DNA of 64,000 nt from a virus. The notes below the pieces were generated by a model. That model did no database searches. It was not told the DNA's origin and was given only the letters and a program-made list of their open reading frames with translations. Position numbers and translations under genes: made by a program. Numbering within the stretch: the first letter of the stretch is position 1; every line of letters starts with the position of its first letter. The stretch lies in IMG/VR virus record IMGVR_UViG_3300035034_002798, positions 1 through 64,000 of that record; one strand, given 5' to 3'. Of the stretch, positions 42,248-50,698 are shown piece by piece.

Positions 42248-42712
42248 TTAAAAAGGTACATCCTTGTCATTACCATTGTTATAGTTTTGAGCCTGGCTGG
42301 CGTTCTGTCTCTGGTTAGGTGCAACCTGTTGCTGATTTCTGTATTGCTGTTGCTGGCCATTGTTCTGCTGATACTGATTGTTCTGGTTGTTACCGTTATT
42401 CTTATTAGGTGAATCTAAAAACTTCACGTTATCAGCCACAAACTCGTGACCGTATTCTTTCTCGCCATTCTTTTCAGTTACATAAGAACGATAACTACAC
42501 TCTACGGCAACTAAACGGCCTTTGCTGAGGTGTTTTGCACAAATCTCTCCAAGACCGTTCCAAGCTGAGATAGGAGGATAGTCAACAGGTCTGTCACCAT
42601 TATCGTCGCTGTAATTTCTTTCAACAGCCAAAGTCATCAAGGTCTTATTGCGTCCGTTTACAGTAAATACGTTAGGGTCCCTTACTAATCTTCCCACAAA
42701 TGTTGTACTCAT
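42248..42712 (-). CDS. ssb: single-stranded DNA-binding protein (copy 2)
   Basis: The 154-residue protein has an OB-fold (TTFVGRLVRDPNVFTVNGRN, YPPISAWNGLGEICAKHLSK), a long Gln/Asn-rich linker and the acidic tip NDKDVPF. It is clearly paralogous to, but diverged from, the ssb at 24680-25135 (for example the C-rich AEICAKHL segment). One copy may serve replication and the other recombination or a different ssDNA form. Confidence 0.9.
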   Translation of the reverse strand: MSTTFVGRLVRDPNVFTVNGRNKTLMTLAVERNYSDDNGDRPVDYPPISAWNGLGEICAKHLSKGRLVAVECSYRSYVTEKNGEKEYGHEFVADNVKFLDSPNKNNGNNQNNQYQQNNGQQQQYRNQQQVAPNQRQNASQAQNYNNGNDKDVPF

Positions 42713-42754
42713 AAAATTCCACTCTCCTTAAAGTTTTTTAGTTTAATGTTATGC

Positions 42755-43186
42755 CTATACAGCCTGTCTTTTAAGCTTAGACTCCTCATAGTAATCAATA
42801 AACATATCTTTATTAGATTCTGACATAAAAAAGCTTTCAATTTCCTCACAAATACTTATTATATTAAGGTGACTGCCTGCCACACTTGATTTAGACATTC
42901 CTGAGACAACAGGAGAGGAATCTATATCCTCTAAAATTCCCTCGTGAACCTCTTTTTCAACAGCGATAAACTTAAGTACAGTGTTTATAAAATCCCTACC
43001 AGTATCCTTAAAATTGTGATTATTATACACTTCATAATAGTTATCGAGTATCATCTTATTCTCAACTAGAAACTCATAGAAGTTCCTAAGCTGTAATAAT
43101 CTGATATCCTGTATCTTTTGACCAGAAGTCTCATCTAACATTTGATTGTAATCAGATAAAACTGAATCTATAATATCTCCAATCAT
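42755..43186 (-). CDS. helical hypothetical protein, 143 aa
   Basis: This is a fully helical protein with segments DYNQMLDETSGQKIQDIRLL, NFYEFLVENKMILDNYYEVY and ICEEIESFFMSESNKDMFID. It begins after a strong AAAGGAGGTGAAT site. It follows the 43262 hairpin. The family is not recognised. Confidence 0.55.
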   Translation of the reverse strand: MIGDIIDSVLSDYNQMLDETSGQKIQDIRLLQLRNFYEFLVENKMILDNYYEVYNNHNFKDTGRDFINTVLKFIAVEKEVHEGILEDIDSSPVVSGMSKSSVAGSHLNIISICEEIESFFMSESNKDMFIDYYEESKLKRQAV

Positions 43187-43261
43187 CTAATTCACCTCCT
43201 TTAGAGTAAATTAATTGTAAAAAAGAAAAATGTTTATTTAATCTAATTTAAACGAGCTGGA

Positions 43262-43305
43262 ATAACCAAGACTGTCAAATGGTTTTCTTGACAGTTGCCG
43301 GTTAT
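43262..43305 (-). repeat. intercistronic hairpin element
   Basis: Perfect outer stem ATAACC/GGTTAT, then ACTGTCAA/TTGACAGT with loop GAAAACCAT (minus strand). The internal loop is GGCA against CTTG. This copy shares its inner stem with the 44.9 kb member but has a different outer stem. It is about 75 bp before the 43186 start. Confidence 0.9.
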
Positions 43306-43323
43306 GGAAGCATTCTTTTGAAC

Positions 43324-43428
43324 TTATTGGAGAAAGTCAGTGAAAATACTAAAAAGCGATTTAAACTTATTTAGCTTAGTCAGTAATTTATGTTTTTTAT
43401 CATCTTTTTCTCTATACAGCGCAATCAC
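43324..43428 (-). CDS. possible small basic protein, 34 aa
   Basis: A short frame overlaps the end of radC by 17 bp, with AGGAG near the GTG. The product ends LYREKDDKKHKLLTKLNKFK plus SLFSIFTDFLQ, a basic-amphipathic peptide. The start codon (GTG or a CTG) is poorly placed, so the call is weak; alternatively this is a chance frame. Confidence 0.25.
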   Translation of the reverse strand: MIALYREKDDKKHKLLTKLNKFKSLFSIFTDFLQ

Positions 43429-43891
43429 TCCTAATATCGAATTTTATTTCTGGATAATCTCTTTTAATTGAGGTATAATTTTTGGTACTTACTACAAGAT
43501 GGTCAATAATCGGAATATTAAGCAGAATACCTGCTTCTATTAAATTCTCAGTAACTCTGATATCATCATCACTTGGCGTACTGCGGTCACTTGTGTGGTT
43601 ATGCGCTAGAACAATTGCCGTTGCATTCATCAAAATAGCGGCCTGAAAAACACTTGAGGTATCAAATATTGCTTTATTGATAGAACCTCTTGAAATTTCC
43701 ATATAACCTATGACATTATTGTTATTATTTAGTCCTACAGCAACCATTATTTCTTTTGGCCGAAGGTCTAATTCGACCTCTCTTACCAGAAAATCATAAA
43801 AACTTGTGGGATCAGTTACCTTATATTCAGCAGACATTTCTTTTTCCTTGACTGGTTTCAATCTCAAGTCATATTCTTTTATCACTCTCAT
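43412..43891 (-). CDS. radC: RadC/JAB-domain protein
   Basis: The 159-residue protein has the JAMM metalloprotease-type motif AHNHTSDRSTPSDDD (HxHx7Sx2D) preceded by QAAILMNATAIVLAHNHTSD and the glutamate-bearing VREVELDLRPKEIM region. RadC proteins of mobile elements are linked to DNA repair, but the substrate is uncertain. The N-terminal HhH domain of full RadC is absent, as in many phages and plasmids. Confidence 0.85.
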   Translation of the reverse strand: MRVIKEYDLRLKPVKEKEMSAEYKVTDPTSFYDFLVREVELDLRPKEIMVAVGLNNNNNVIGYMEISRGSINKAIFDTSSVFQAAILMNATAIVLAHNHTSDRSTPSDDDIRVTENLIEAGILLNIPIIDHLVVSTKNYTSIKRDYPEIKFDIRSDCAV

Positions 43892-43903
43892 ATTTTCTCC
43901 TTT

Positions 43904-44221
43904 CTAAAAAGGGCAGGTACTTATAGTCTCATTATCTACCTGTACCTGCCGCTCTTTTAAGTCATCATGGTCTGCACGCTGGCCCGGGCCATTGCAACTT
44001 GTCTTATAGATAGAACAATTAGAACAAGAATCAAGGCCGAGAGTAGAGGCCATCTCAACAGTTTTTTGATACGTCTCACAATCCGCCTCACAACAGGGCG
44101 TATCAATATAGCAATTATCACACTTTTTTGAACGTATTTTTCTAAAGTGGCTTGGATGTGAGTCTAGATTGTGTAAAGTTGAGGTGCGGCTAAAAGTCTT
44201 CGGTGGTTTAATCATATACAT
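43904..44221 (-). CDS. Cys-rich protein, 105 aa
   Basis: From MYMIKPPKTFSRTSTLHNLD (AAAGGAG upstream) it contains CDNCYIDTPCCEADC and CSNCSIYKTSC, about eleven Cys residues with the last in TCPF. The clusters could bind Fe-S or zinc. No family can be named. The earlier in-frame starts lie in the ribosome site. Confidence 0.6.
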   Translation of the reverse strand: MYMIKPPKTFSRTSTLHNLDSHPSHFRKIRSKKCDNCYIDTPCCEADCETYQKTVEMASTLGLDSCSNCSIYKTSCNGPGQRADHDDLKERQVQVDNETISTCPF

Positions 44222-44309
44222 CGGAGCTCCTTTACCGATAGTATCCACCTTCTTTGTAGTATGCAGTGTGTTGCCAAAATAACATATTATTACCCCCTGT
44301 ATTGTCTGT

Positions 44310-44440
44310 TTAATCTGGTTTTATTGTTTCTATTTTTTCATCACTGATATCCTGATTGCAGTACGGACAAATCCACTCCCCCCCTTTTTTCTTGAGCTGT
44401 AAGATTTATCACCACATTCGGGACATTTTTTCATATACAT
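44310..44440 (-). CDS. zinc ribbon gene with a -1 frameshift site
   Basis: GGAGGTGAGG precedes the ATG at 44440. Frame 0 reads MYMKKCPECGDKSYSSRKKG and then loses protein character, ending at 44330. At AGA-AAA-AAG the heptamer A-AAA-AAG, the classic -1 slippery site, is followed by seven G. A -1 shift gives GEWICPYCNQDISDEKIETI then KPD, stop at 44310, completing a CxxC...CxxC ribbon of 43 residues. Either programmed frameshifting, transcript slippage or a sequencing error explains it. Confidence 0.6.
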
Positions 44441-44452
44441 TTTCCTCACCTC

Positions 44453-44905
44453 CTACTTTAATGAATAAATATAAAGTTGCTTATCTGATTCAGAATATAC
44501 GTGTTTTATTATATTCTTAACTTTATTCCAGTCGCCGCCGGCAAGGCCGCAACCGATGAATTTCGGGATAGCAACAGCTCCTTCAAAGCTGTCTCTTAAC
44601 TTAATAAGACATATCTGGAGTGCTTGATAGTCCGTGTATCGTTTATCTCTGCCATATCCATACTGACTAAACATATTGACAACTGCTTTATCGTTCTCAG
44701 TTTCAATTACCTGTATCTTACCTAATAGATCGTCAACCTTATCGTGAGCCATCTTATATTGAGCAAAAACTTCTGGATAGGAGTTTTTTATCTGTTTTGC
44801 AAGTCCTGCACCCATCACACCCTTGCAATTAACCTGGTGAGCGATGGCAACTACATCATCTCTATTGAAAGCACTTAGTAAATCTCCTTTAATATTAGTG
44901 AACAA
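44453..44905 (-). CDS. macro-domain protein
   Basis: This about 150-residue protein has a macro domain with the pattern NIKGDLLSAF, HQVNCKGVMGAGLAKQI and FIGCGLAGGDWNKVKNI, typical of ADP-ribose-binding hydrolases of the Poa1p/TARG1/DarG group. Likely activity: removing or binding ADP-ribose groups on nucleic acids, proteins or phosphate. The TTG at 44905 is the preferred start, 9 bp after AAGGAG; an upstream TTG overlaps the site. The 44937 hairpin lies in its leader. A NADAR gene is 3 kb downstream. Confidence 0.82.
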   Translation of the reverse strand: MFTNIKGDLLSAFNRDDVVAIAHQVNCKGVMGAGLAKQIKNSYPEVFAQYKMAHDKVDDLLGKIQVIETENDKAVVNMFSQYGYGRDKRYTDYQALQICLIKLRDSFEGAVAIPKFIGCGLAGGDWNKVKNIIKHVYSESDKQLYIYSLK

Positions 44906-44936
44906 ATGAACCAACTCCTTAAAATATTTTATTAAT

Positions 44937-45009
44937 CTACCCTAAATAAACCGAAAACGACCAAGACTGTCAAATGGTTTTCTTGACAGTAGCCGGCCGT
45001 TGTAGGTAG
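44937..45009 (-). repeat. intercistronic hairpin element
   Basis: Outer CTACC/GGTAG, then AACGACC/GGCCGTT (one G-T pair on the minus strand) around ACTGTCAA/TTGACAGT and loop GAAAACCAT. It starts 4 bp after the PcfJ-like stop and ends about 30 bp before the macro-domain start. Full member. Confidence 0.88.
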
Positions 45010-45013
45010 GTCT

Positions 45014-47041
45014 TTACCAACTTGTATATGAAAGCTCCTTGTTTTCCGTCCATTCATTGACAAAATCTAACGCGTCTTCTGGTGGTTTATTGTTGTGCTT
45101 TGATTTGACCTGCACAACATCATCTCCTCTTACTTCAACTGTTGCGACTCTCTCGTTGTCTTTAGTTCTTAAAAAGTAAATCTTACATGAACCCCGAGCC
45201 AGCATCTTATCGTATGTGCCAACGCAATGACCCATTTCCATTCCCTCTTTGCTCAACTCTTCTAGTGATTGAGGAGTTTTAATCACATAATGGTCACCAT
45301 CAAACTCTAGTTTCTTGTTTTCTTCATATCTTTCATTATAGGCTTTGTTTAATCTTTTATTTTTGTTCTTGTTATAAAGGTCGGTTAAATTGTCATGAAT
45401 ATCTACAAGTTCAGATACAGAATAAGAAATTATGTCTAAATTCAAATCCATACCTTCTTGTATTAAGTCCTCATATATTCTATATGAATCTCTATATAGA
45501 TACATATCGTTATCAGAAAAGATTTTGTGTAATTTACTCTTAATCATTGTCATATCACCATTGTAATATCTAAGTAAATCTTTAAATAACTGTTTATTAT
45601 AAGTATCATAAGTAGATTCAAATACGTCATCATCTTCGATATCATCGTCTAATATAAATTTACGAAAAAACTTAATAAACTTTTTCATTTGTTTAGAATT
45701 AATTATATCTCTACCATTATCGAGACCAAACAATTTATAGATTTCAAGAGAAGTAAGGAAACCATCATAACTTCTAATATAGTAGTTTTTAGTTATCTCT
45801 CTCAAAAGAGGTTTAGTTATCTCTCTGTTAAAAATAGTAGATAGTACTTTTTCTGGTGCTCCTGTAAAATCACCTCTGGGGTAGTTCTCAAGCATTGAAA
45901 GTACTATAAAATCAATAAGAAGTTTGTTATCTACATTATCGTATATAAACTGCAGTAGATCCTTTAACTCTGGATTTCTATTTATTACAGCTAAATAGTG
46001 AGGTAATTTTCTTATTATAGTTTGATTGATTTTCTCCATAGACGGAATCTTTCTAAAAGGTTCAACTACCTCAGTTTTGGCTGATTTGTCAGTAAAGACA
46101 GAATCAATAGCACTTTCTATGAATTCTACTTTAAACTTTTTCCTAGCAAATGCTCTATATAATTGAATCTTTTCGGTATCACCAACATAAGTACTATGAT
46201 GTGTTTTAAGGGCACGAACTCTGAATTGCTGATATTCGTGATTTTTAAATAGATAGAAACTTCGTCCGCTTTTTAAATTTAATACTATTTTGTTGTGATA
46301 TTTTATTTCAAAGTATCTTTTACCACTCTTTATATTATAGCCAGATTCCAATCTCTTAGATGACACCTTAATTTTACTACCATCTTCGAAAAAATCTTGA
46401 TAAGCTTCAACGCTTTGTGGTGTAGGGTTCTGTACCAATTGCTTAAAGTTAGAATTCAAGCACTCTGAACAGACTGTCTTTATACGGTGTCGCTTCAAAT
46501 CGCCATCCATTAAAACTCCGTGTATTTTTACCCCCCGGGTTTTAACCTCATCTTCATGTCCACAAGAACAAAAATAGTGGGACTCCATTAATCTTTCAGA
46601 AACATTATAATGCTTATATGATATAGAGTAAGTTCTATCCTTTGTATCTGATAGCCTAACATCGAACGATAAAAGCTTTTTTATAAATAATTCATACAAA
46701 TTTTTTCTAAAGTTAATTCTTATTTCTTTTTCACTGTTATAATAGTGATTAACTTCAGCATTATCTTCTTTAAAACGGTCTAGATAAGTCATAAACCTCT
46801 TGAATACGTCAAATATTTTTCTTGGTTTTATCTTCTTTATTATTTCAATAAGTTCTACCTCTTGAGATACGAGACTTATTTTTTTATAAATGTCAGTGCT
46901 GCTGTCTAAACCGCTCAGAAGAGATAACATTGTAGCTTTTGTTACTTTTTTGATGTTATTTTTGCAATTGTCTTTATCACAATAATGCATTAGAGCCTCA
47001 CCAAAACCCTCTTCGCCAATATAAAGCGCTTGAATGTCCAT
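45014..47041 (-). CDS. PcfJ-domain protein
   Basis: The 675-residue protein has the PcfJ signature at its C-terminus: KTPQSLEELSKEGMEMGHCV, then GTYDKMLARGSCKIYFLRTK and VATVEVRGDDVVQVKSKHNN. PcfJ is common on conjugative plasmids and phages, with unknown biochemistry. The central part is helical, with a Cys cluster at about 175-220 (FCSCGHEDEVKTR, CSECLNSNFKQ). It has its own promoter and start AAAGGAG. Confidence 0.8.
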   Translation of the reverse strand: MDIQALYIGEEGFGEALMHYCDKDNCKNNIKKVTKATMLSLLSGLDSSTDIYKKISLVSQEVELIEIIKKIKPRKIFDVFKRFMTYLDRFKEDNAEVNHYYNSEKEIRINFRKNLYELFIKKLLSFDVRLSDTKDRTYSISYKHYNVSERLMESHYFCSCGHEDEVKTRGVKIHGVLMDGDLKRHRIKTVCSECLNSNFKQLVQNPTPQSVEAYQDFFEDGSKIKVSSKRLESGYNIKSGKRYFEIKYHNKIVLNLKSGRSFYLFKNHEYQQFRVRALKTHHSTYVGDTEKIQLYRAFARKKFKVEFIESAIDSVFTDKSAKTEVVEPFRKIPSMEKINQTIIRKLPHYLAVINRNPELKDLLQFIYDNVDNKLLIDFIVLSMLENYPRGDFTGAPEKVLSTIFNREITKPLLREITKNYYIRSYDGFLTSLEIYKLFGLDNGRDIINSKQMKKFIKFFRKFILDDDIEDDDVFESTYDTYNKQLFKDLLRYYNGDMTMIKSKLHKIFSDNDMYLYRDSYRIYEDLIQEGMDLNLDIISYSVSELVDIHDNLTDLYNKNKNKRLNKAYNERYEENKKLEFDGDHYVIKTPQSLEELSKEGMEMGHCVGTYDKMLARGSCKIYFLRTKDNERVATVEVRGDDVVQVKSKHNNKPPEDALDFVNEWTENKELSYTSW

Positions 47042-47158
47042 TGTTTAAGCACTCCTTTCATTTTCGTATAAGAATTCCTGTTTGATATTTTCTAATCATA
47101 CTATCCTGCTTTTATATTATTAAAGAAACATGATTGTTTAGTATTAAAATATTAAGTT

Positions 47159-47187
47159 ATTATAATAATTTAATATTTTAGTAACAA
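47159..47187 (-). promoter_or_regulatory. promoter of the PcfJ-like gene
   Basis: TTGTTA, 17 bp, TATAAT on the minus strand in an AT-rich gap just below a terminator. It directs transcription into the PcfJ-like gene. Confidence 0.7.
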
Positions 47188-47191
47188 AGTA

Positions 47192-47215
47192 AACCCCGCT
47201 AATTAAAGCGGGGTT
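47192..47215 (-). terminator. terminator after YopX-like gene
   Basis: AACCCCGCT/AGCGGGGTT stem, 11 bp after the YopX-like stop. T residues follow on both strands (stronger on plus), so it may work in both directions. Confidence 0.75.
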
Positions 47216-47225
47216 CTTTTATATA

Positions 47226-47609
47226 TTATTTAATTATTTTTACAGCATCATTAACCGTAAAACATTTTAGATATAGTTTTGTTCTATTTATTGAACTGTC
47301 AATATCATAAACTGGCTCATTAAATTTAACATCAAAACAACCATCGCTAAAAATAATCTTACCTTCTATCCAATTGCCCTTGTGATTTAAAGCAAGCGTG
47401 TTTATTTTAACTTCATCTTTATTGTATATTCTGTTATCCCTTTTATCCTTCATGCCTGTGTATTGACCCACAGTTTCGGGAATAACTTCATTTTCTTTTG
47501 TGTCTATATATACTTTGCCGTCACGACCGTGTATTAGATCACCATATACATAATGACCAAGCTCTTTGTGTTTGCCCTTGAAATGTATTTCATCTATTTC
47601 CATTTTCAT
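47226..47609 (-). CDS. YopX-family phage protein
   Basis: The 127-residue protein has the YopX pattern: a strand-rich start (FKGKHKELGHYVYGDLIHGR), PETVGQYTGMKDKRDNRIYN and DEVKINTLALNHKGNWIEG followed by KIIFSDGCFDVKF. YopX-like proteins are common in Bacillus and other Firmicute phages; the role is unknown. The gene is flanked by a terminator. The ATG at 47603 is an alternative start. Confidence 0.75.
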   Translation of the reverse strand: MKMEIDEIHFKGKHKELGHYVYGDLIHGRDGKVYIDTKENEVIPETVGQYTGMKDKRDNRIYNKDEVKINTLALNHKGNWIEGKIIFSDGCFDVKFNEPVYDIDSSINRTKLYLKCFTVNDAVKIIK

Positions 47610-47615
47610 TTATAA

Positions 47616-47778
47616 TCACCCTTTGCATTGTTTAGAAGAACTAACATTTTTTATTATTTGATTTATTCTTTCTTTATATATTTTTATTCTTTTTTCTGAA
47701 TCAGGTTTTTTTCTGATAGGTGGGTATAAACATATCAAAACCAGATAAAAAACTACTGAAGGTTATCATTAACATCAT
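47616..47778 (-). pseudogene. possible broken small membrane-protein gene
   Basis: TAGGAG precedes ATG codons at 47769-47778, which open MMLMITFSSFLSGFDMF and stop at 47701. In another frame the same stretch reads VVFYLVLICLYPPIRKKPDS and a charged helix (EKRIKIYKERINQIIKN) up to the stop at 47616, just before the YopX-like start. A joined product would be a membrane segment plus basic tail. Weak evidence; it may not be a gene. Confidence 0.25.
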
Positions 47779-47811
47779 CTCCTAATAATTTTATTTAATT
47801 CAACTATCACA

Positions 47812-47870
47812 TACCTGTGTGAGCAAGTTCGTCAAACGGTCTTCTTGACGAGCACAGCTCTAAACAGGTA
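47812..47870 (-). repeat. intercistronic hairpin element
   Basis: Outer TACCTGT/ACAGGTA, then GAGC/GCTC, then CGTCAA/TTGACG with loop GAAGACCGT. It lies directly after the 47873 stop. The gap of about 260 bp to YopX holds only the doubtful small frame. Confidence 0.88.
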
Positions 47871-47872
47871 GA

Positions 47873-48505
47873 TTAGTTTTTGACCTTTTTGCGGATACTA
47901 TTTAAGTTTAAATTCCATACAGGGATGCGATCCTGTACTTTTTCTGATAGGTACTGTGGTCCATCTCTGAAAATAGCAATAAAAACTGTGTTATTTGTTT
48001 TAACATTGATAATTGAGTTAAATTCGTGCTCTCTATGCCGAAGGCCGTCTATATAGTCAGCTCTATCTGGGTCTTCGATAGTTTCGCTGGCCCAGGCATA
48101 CTGGGCATTTGATATATTAGAGTTTCTTAAAGCCTGCTTGGCGTCCTCAACAATCTCATCTGATCTTGAAGCATGTTCAACTATAAATGCCTTATCATAA
48201 GCTTCTACCTTTTCCAGTTTATTTCTGATATACATATTTTCATCGGAAATGGTGCGCGGCAGAACAACAACAAACTTGGCATTCATATTCATTAAAGCTT
48301 CCATAAAGTGTATAGACTGACTAATAGCTGGAAGAGCAAACACATAACCCTGATTGTGCAACTGTCCCAACTTAGACATAATAGGCTTTCTAATTAATTG
48401 ATACTCCCTGTAAGAGATACGGGGCAGGTCGATTACACACCAGTTAGAATATTTTCTTGTTAAGGAACCTAGTCCATCATTTGTTGAATACTGAGTATAA
48501 GCCAT
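47873..48505 (-). CDS. hypothetical protein, 210 aa
   Basis: This mixed alpha/beta protein has FVVVLPRTISDENMYIRNKL, AFIVEHASRSDEIVEDAKQA and NNTVFIAIFRDGPQYLSEKV. The alternating strand-helix pattern suggests a nucleotide-binding or phosphoribosyl-like fold, but no motif is firm. Strong AAGGAGG site. Confidence 0.55.
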   Translation of the reverse strand: MAYTQYSTNDGLGSLTRKYSNWCVIDLPRISYREYQLIRKPIMSKLGQLHNQGYVFALPAISQSIHFMEALMNMNAKFVVVLPRTISDENMYIRNKLEKVEAYDKAFIVEHASRSDEIVEDAKQALRNSNISNAQYAWASETIEDPDRADYIDGLRHREHEFNSIINVKTNNTVFIAIFRDGPQYLSEKVQDRIPVWNLNLNSIRKKVKN

Positions 48506-48528
48506 TTTAATTCCTCCTTATAATATTT

Positions 48529-48555
48529 GCCCCCGAGTAGATAAAACCCGAGGGC
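48529..48555 (-). terminator. GC-rich hairpin after 48570 gene
   Basis: GCCCTCGGG and CTCGGGGGC pair on the minus strand over 9 positions, including two G-T pairs, with an AT-rich loop (TTTTATCTA). It lies 14 bp after a stop and about 25 bp before the next start. No clear T-run follows, so it may be a weak terminator or a processing hairpin. Confidence 0.5.
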
Positions 48556-48569
48556 GCAGACAAGGTAAA

Positions 48570-49412
48570 CTATGCAGCCATCAACTTAACTGTGTTCTCT
48601 AAATAAAACTTAAAGTCGCTCCAGTGATAACCTGGTAGAGCAAGTAACTCCCTTAAGTCTCTATCAACAACTAATCTCATATCAACCAACTGTTTAAGAT
48701 ACTTTGTTTTATCTAACTCCTCAGAATGAACTGTGTCTCCCTTATAGGTAAAGGTAAACTTTAAGACGTCTCTTAACTCATCATGCATTAAGTTAACATC
48801 AACTACGTTTTCATCTTTATTGAGAATTTCATCTTCCTGTATAAGTTCAACAATTTTACTTAGCTCTTCAACTAATGCATTTTCATCATTCATATAAGGC
48901 TCAAGCTCGGGTTCGGAGTAGAGCTGATATAATGAATCTTGACCATCAATGAAAGACTGAATTAAATCAGATAACTTAATCTCTTTTGCAGTAGCGATAG
49001 TTTTAAATGAAATCTGTTCTTCTGATTCTGAGATTACCTTTTCTAAGATGTCTTTATGATGCTGGACGGTAAATAATTCCTCGTTCTCCTCAACAAATGA
49101 ATCATCATAAACTGATTTAGATAGCTCTAAAGACTGTTCTGATACCTTTATATCGATTGTTTCATCTTCACTGAGACCAGGATTAAAGTTACTAAGACTT
49201 ACTTTATAACTATTTCCATCCTCTGTTATAAGTGTCTTACCAATCTGATTTTCATTAGTAAGCAATAAAAGCATAGGAACCATATCAAATCCGCCATAAA
49301 CACCAACAGAATCTTCAGCCATCTCTTCAGGTAAAAGACCACTCTCTTTATTTGTCTTAATTGCGTCCATCCAACCTTCAAAAAACTCTTTTACATTAAC
49401 ATTCTTTATCAT
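48570..49412 (-). CDS. acidic hypothetical protein, 280 aa
   Basis: The protein begins MIKNVNVKEFFEGWMDAIKT and is acidic throughout, with mixed helices and strands (VYGGFDMVPMLLLLTNENQI, DELRDVLKFTFTYKGDTVHS). The ATG at 49412 follows AGGAG. No family is recognised. The acidity fits salt-adapted proteins or DNA mimicry. Confidence 0.55.
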   Translation of the reverse strand: MIKNVNVKEFFEGWMDAIKTNKESGLLPEEMAEDSVGVYGGFDMVPMLLLLTNENQIGKTLITEDGNSYKVSLSNFNPGLSEDETIDIKVSEQSLELSKSVYDDSFVEENEELFTVQHHKDILEKVISESEEQISFKTIATAKEIKLSDLIQSFIDGQDSLYQLYSEPELEPYMNDENALVEELSKIVELIQEDEILNKDENVVDVNLMHDELRDVLKFTFTYKGDTVHSEELDKTKYLKQLVDMRLVVDRDLRELLALPGYHWSDFKFYLENTVKLMAA

Positions 49413-49436
49413 AATTATCATCTCCTATAAGTATTT

Positions 49437-49769
49437 TTAGTTACTAAAAGCTCTTCTCTTCTTTTCAGCTATCGCTTTTTCAGTGAGTTCATAAACAGGT
49501 GCAACAACATATCCACTCGTGATTTCATCGATTCTTTCATCTTTGATAACTTCAGCCTTTATCAACGCTTTTGCCATCCCTTCATTCTCGCTCCAATTCT
49601 TGATAGCGACCTGGTGACCGGGAAGGTTGACAAGATTGACAGTTGCCGTTGTGAAAGGCATACCTTCTTCTACGGTTGTGAGAGTTATTGCGACGTTATC
49701 GTTTTCTACATAGTGACTGAAATTGACATCACAAAGCTCTCCATGATAATCCACAACTATTTCGGACAT
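49437..49769 (-). CDS. hypothetical protein, 110 aa
   Basis: From MSEIVVDYHGELCDVNFSHY it is beta-rich (VAITLTTVEEGMPFTTATVN) with a short basic end (EKAIAEKKRRAFSN). The start is set by AAGGAG 9 bases upstream. No family is recognised. Confidence 0.5.
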   Translation of the reverse strand: MSEIVVDYHGELCDVNFSHYVENDNVAITLTTVEEGMPFTTATVNLVNLPGHQVAIKNWSENEGMAKALIKAEVIKDERIDEITSGYVVAPVYELTEKAIAEKKRRAFSN

Positions 49770-49818
49770 AATTAACAACTCCTTTATAAGATAGTTAAAT
49801 TAATCTAACTTTAACAAA

Positions 49819-49875
49819 CCCTCGCGAGCAAGCCTGTCAAATGATCTTCTTGACAGGCGCCGCGAAGTCGAAGGG
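49819..49875 (-). repeat. intercistronic hairpin element
   Basis: Outer CCCT/AGGG with CG/CG and CGCG/CGCG extensions, then CCTGTCAA/TTGACAGG and loop GAAGATCAT. It lies 11 bp after the 49887 stop and about 50 bp before the next start. Full member. Confidence 0.88.
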
Positions 49876-49886
49876 TAGAACTAGAT

Positions 49887-50591
49887 TTAGCTGGCGTTTT
49901 GAAATTCTTCGGGAGGTCTTAAGTCTGGTGGAACGGCATGTATTAGCTCTCCATTTATGATATAACCTTCGGTGCAGGATGGGTTATCAAATACTAAATA
50001 CTGTTCATCATTGTATCTAGCAAGTGTCCAGCTCCTGTGCTCAATAGAATACATGACGCGGCGGCAGTGGTCAGAATTATAATCAAACTCTAAGTGACCA
50101 AACCCTATATTAAACTCCTTTGGTGGCCACTGTTCATTCTCGTTTATCACCTTAGCCATATACTCAGCCACTTCCTTTATCTCAAAGTCTATATAGTCAA
50201 GTAAGTCCTTTTCATTAGGACCCTGAACAAAGTCTAAAAAGGCTTCACTCTTCCAGTCACCATTCTCTGTGTCGAAGACCATCAACTTCTTTGGTGTTTC
50301 CATAGTATATCTGGCAATAAGTGATGCAGTACCTGTCAAAGGACTAGAAATACTGCCTACTAGAATAACCTGTGTCGAATAATCTATTAACTGAATAATA
50401 TAATCTTTGTCACTACCATCTGGCTGGTGACTATCATTGAAATTAGCATAGATACTATCTATTACGTCTGATTGGATTTCGGGGACCACAACCTTGCGAT
50501 CACCTTTTTGTCCTAAATTGTTCAAAATACCCTTACAATAATTAATAATCTTGTCTGATTTACCCATTGGGAACACTATAACTCTTTCCAT
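49887..50591 (-). CDS. hypothetical protein, 234 aa
   Basis: The N-terminal half looks like a Rossmann-type alpha/beta fold (VIVFPMGKSDKIINYCKGIL, TQVILVGSISSPLTGTASLI, KKLMVFDTENGDWKSEAFLD). The C-terminal half is strand-rich (FDYNSDHCRRVMYSIEHRSW). A nucleotide- or sugar-binding role is possible but not shown. It is the first gene after the control region, with a minus-strand promoter more than 500 bp upstream. Confidence 0.55.
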   Translation of the reverse strand: MERVIVFPMGKSDKIINYCKGILNNLGQKGDRKVVVPEIQSDVIDSIYANFNDSHQPDGSDKDYIIQLIDYSTQVILVGSISSPLTGTASLIARYTMETPKKLMVFDTENGDWKSEAFLDFVQGPNEKDLLDYIDFEIKEVAEYMAKVINENEQWPPKEFNIGFGHLEFDYNSDHCRRVMYSIEHRSWTLARYNDEQYLVFDNPSCTEGYIINGELIHAVPPDLRPPEEFQNAS

Positions 50592-50698
50592 TTATATCCT
50601 TCCTTTCTTTATTTAGGAACTATTTAATGCCAACAAGGCCATTTTTAAGCAATTATTCGAAGTTTTTAACGTCATAACATGATTTGGTTAGTATCGAC

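Noticed and set aside
44232-44285. 17-codon frame after GGGGGTAATAAT
   Set aside because: Too short to support; its end only overlaps the ribosome site of the Cys-rich gene.
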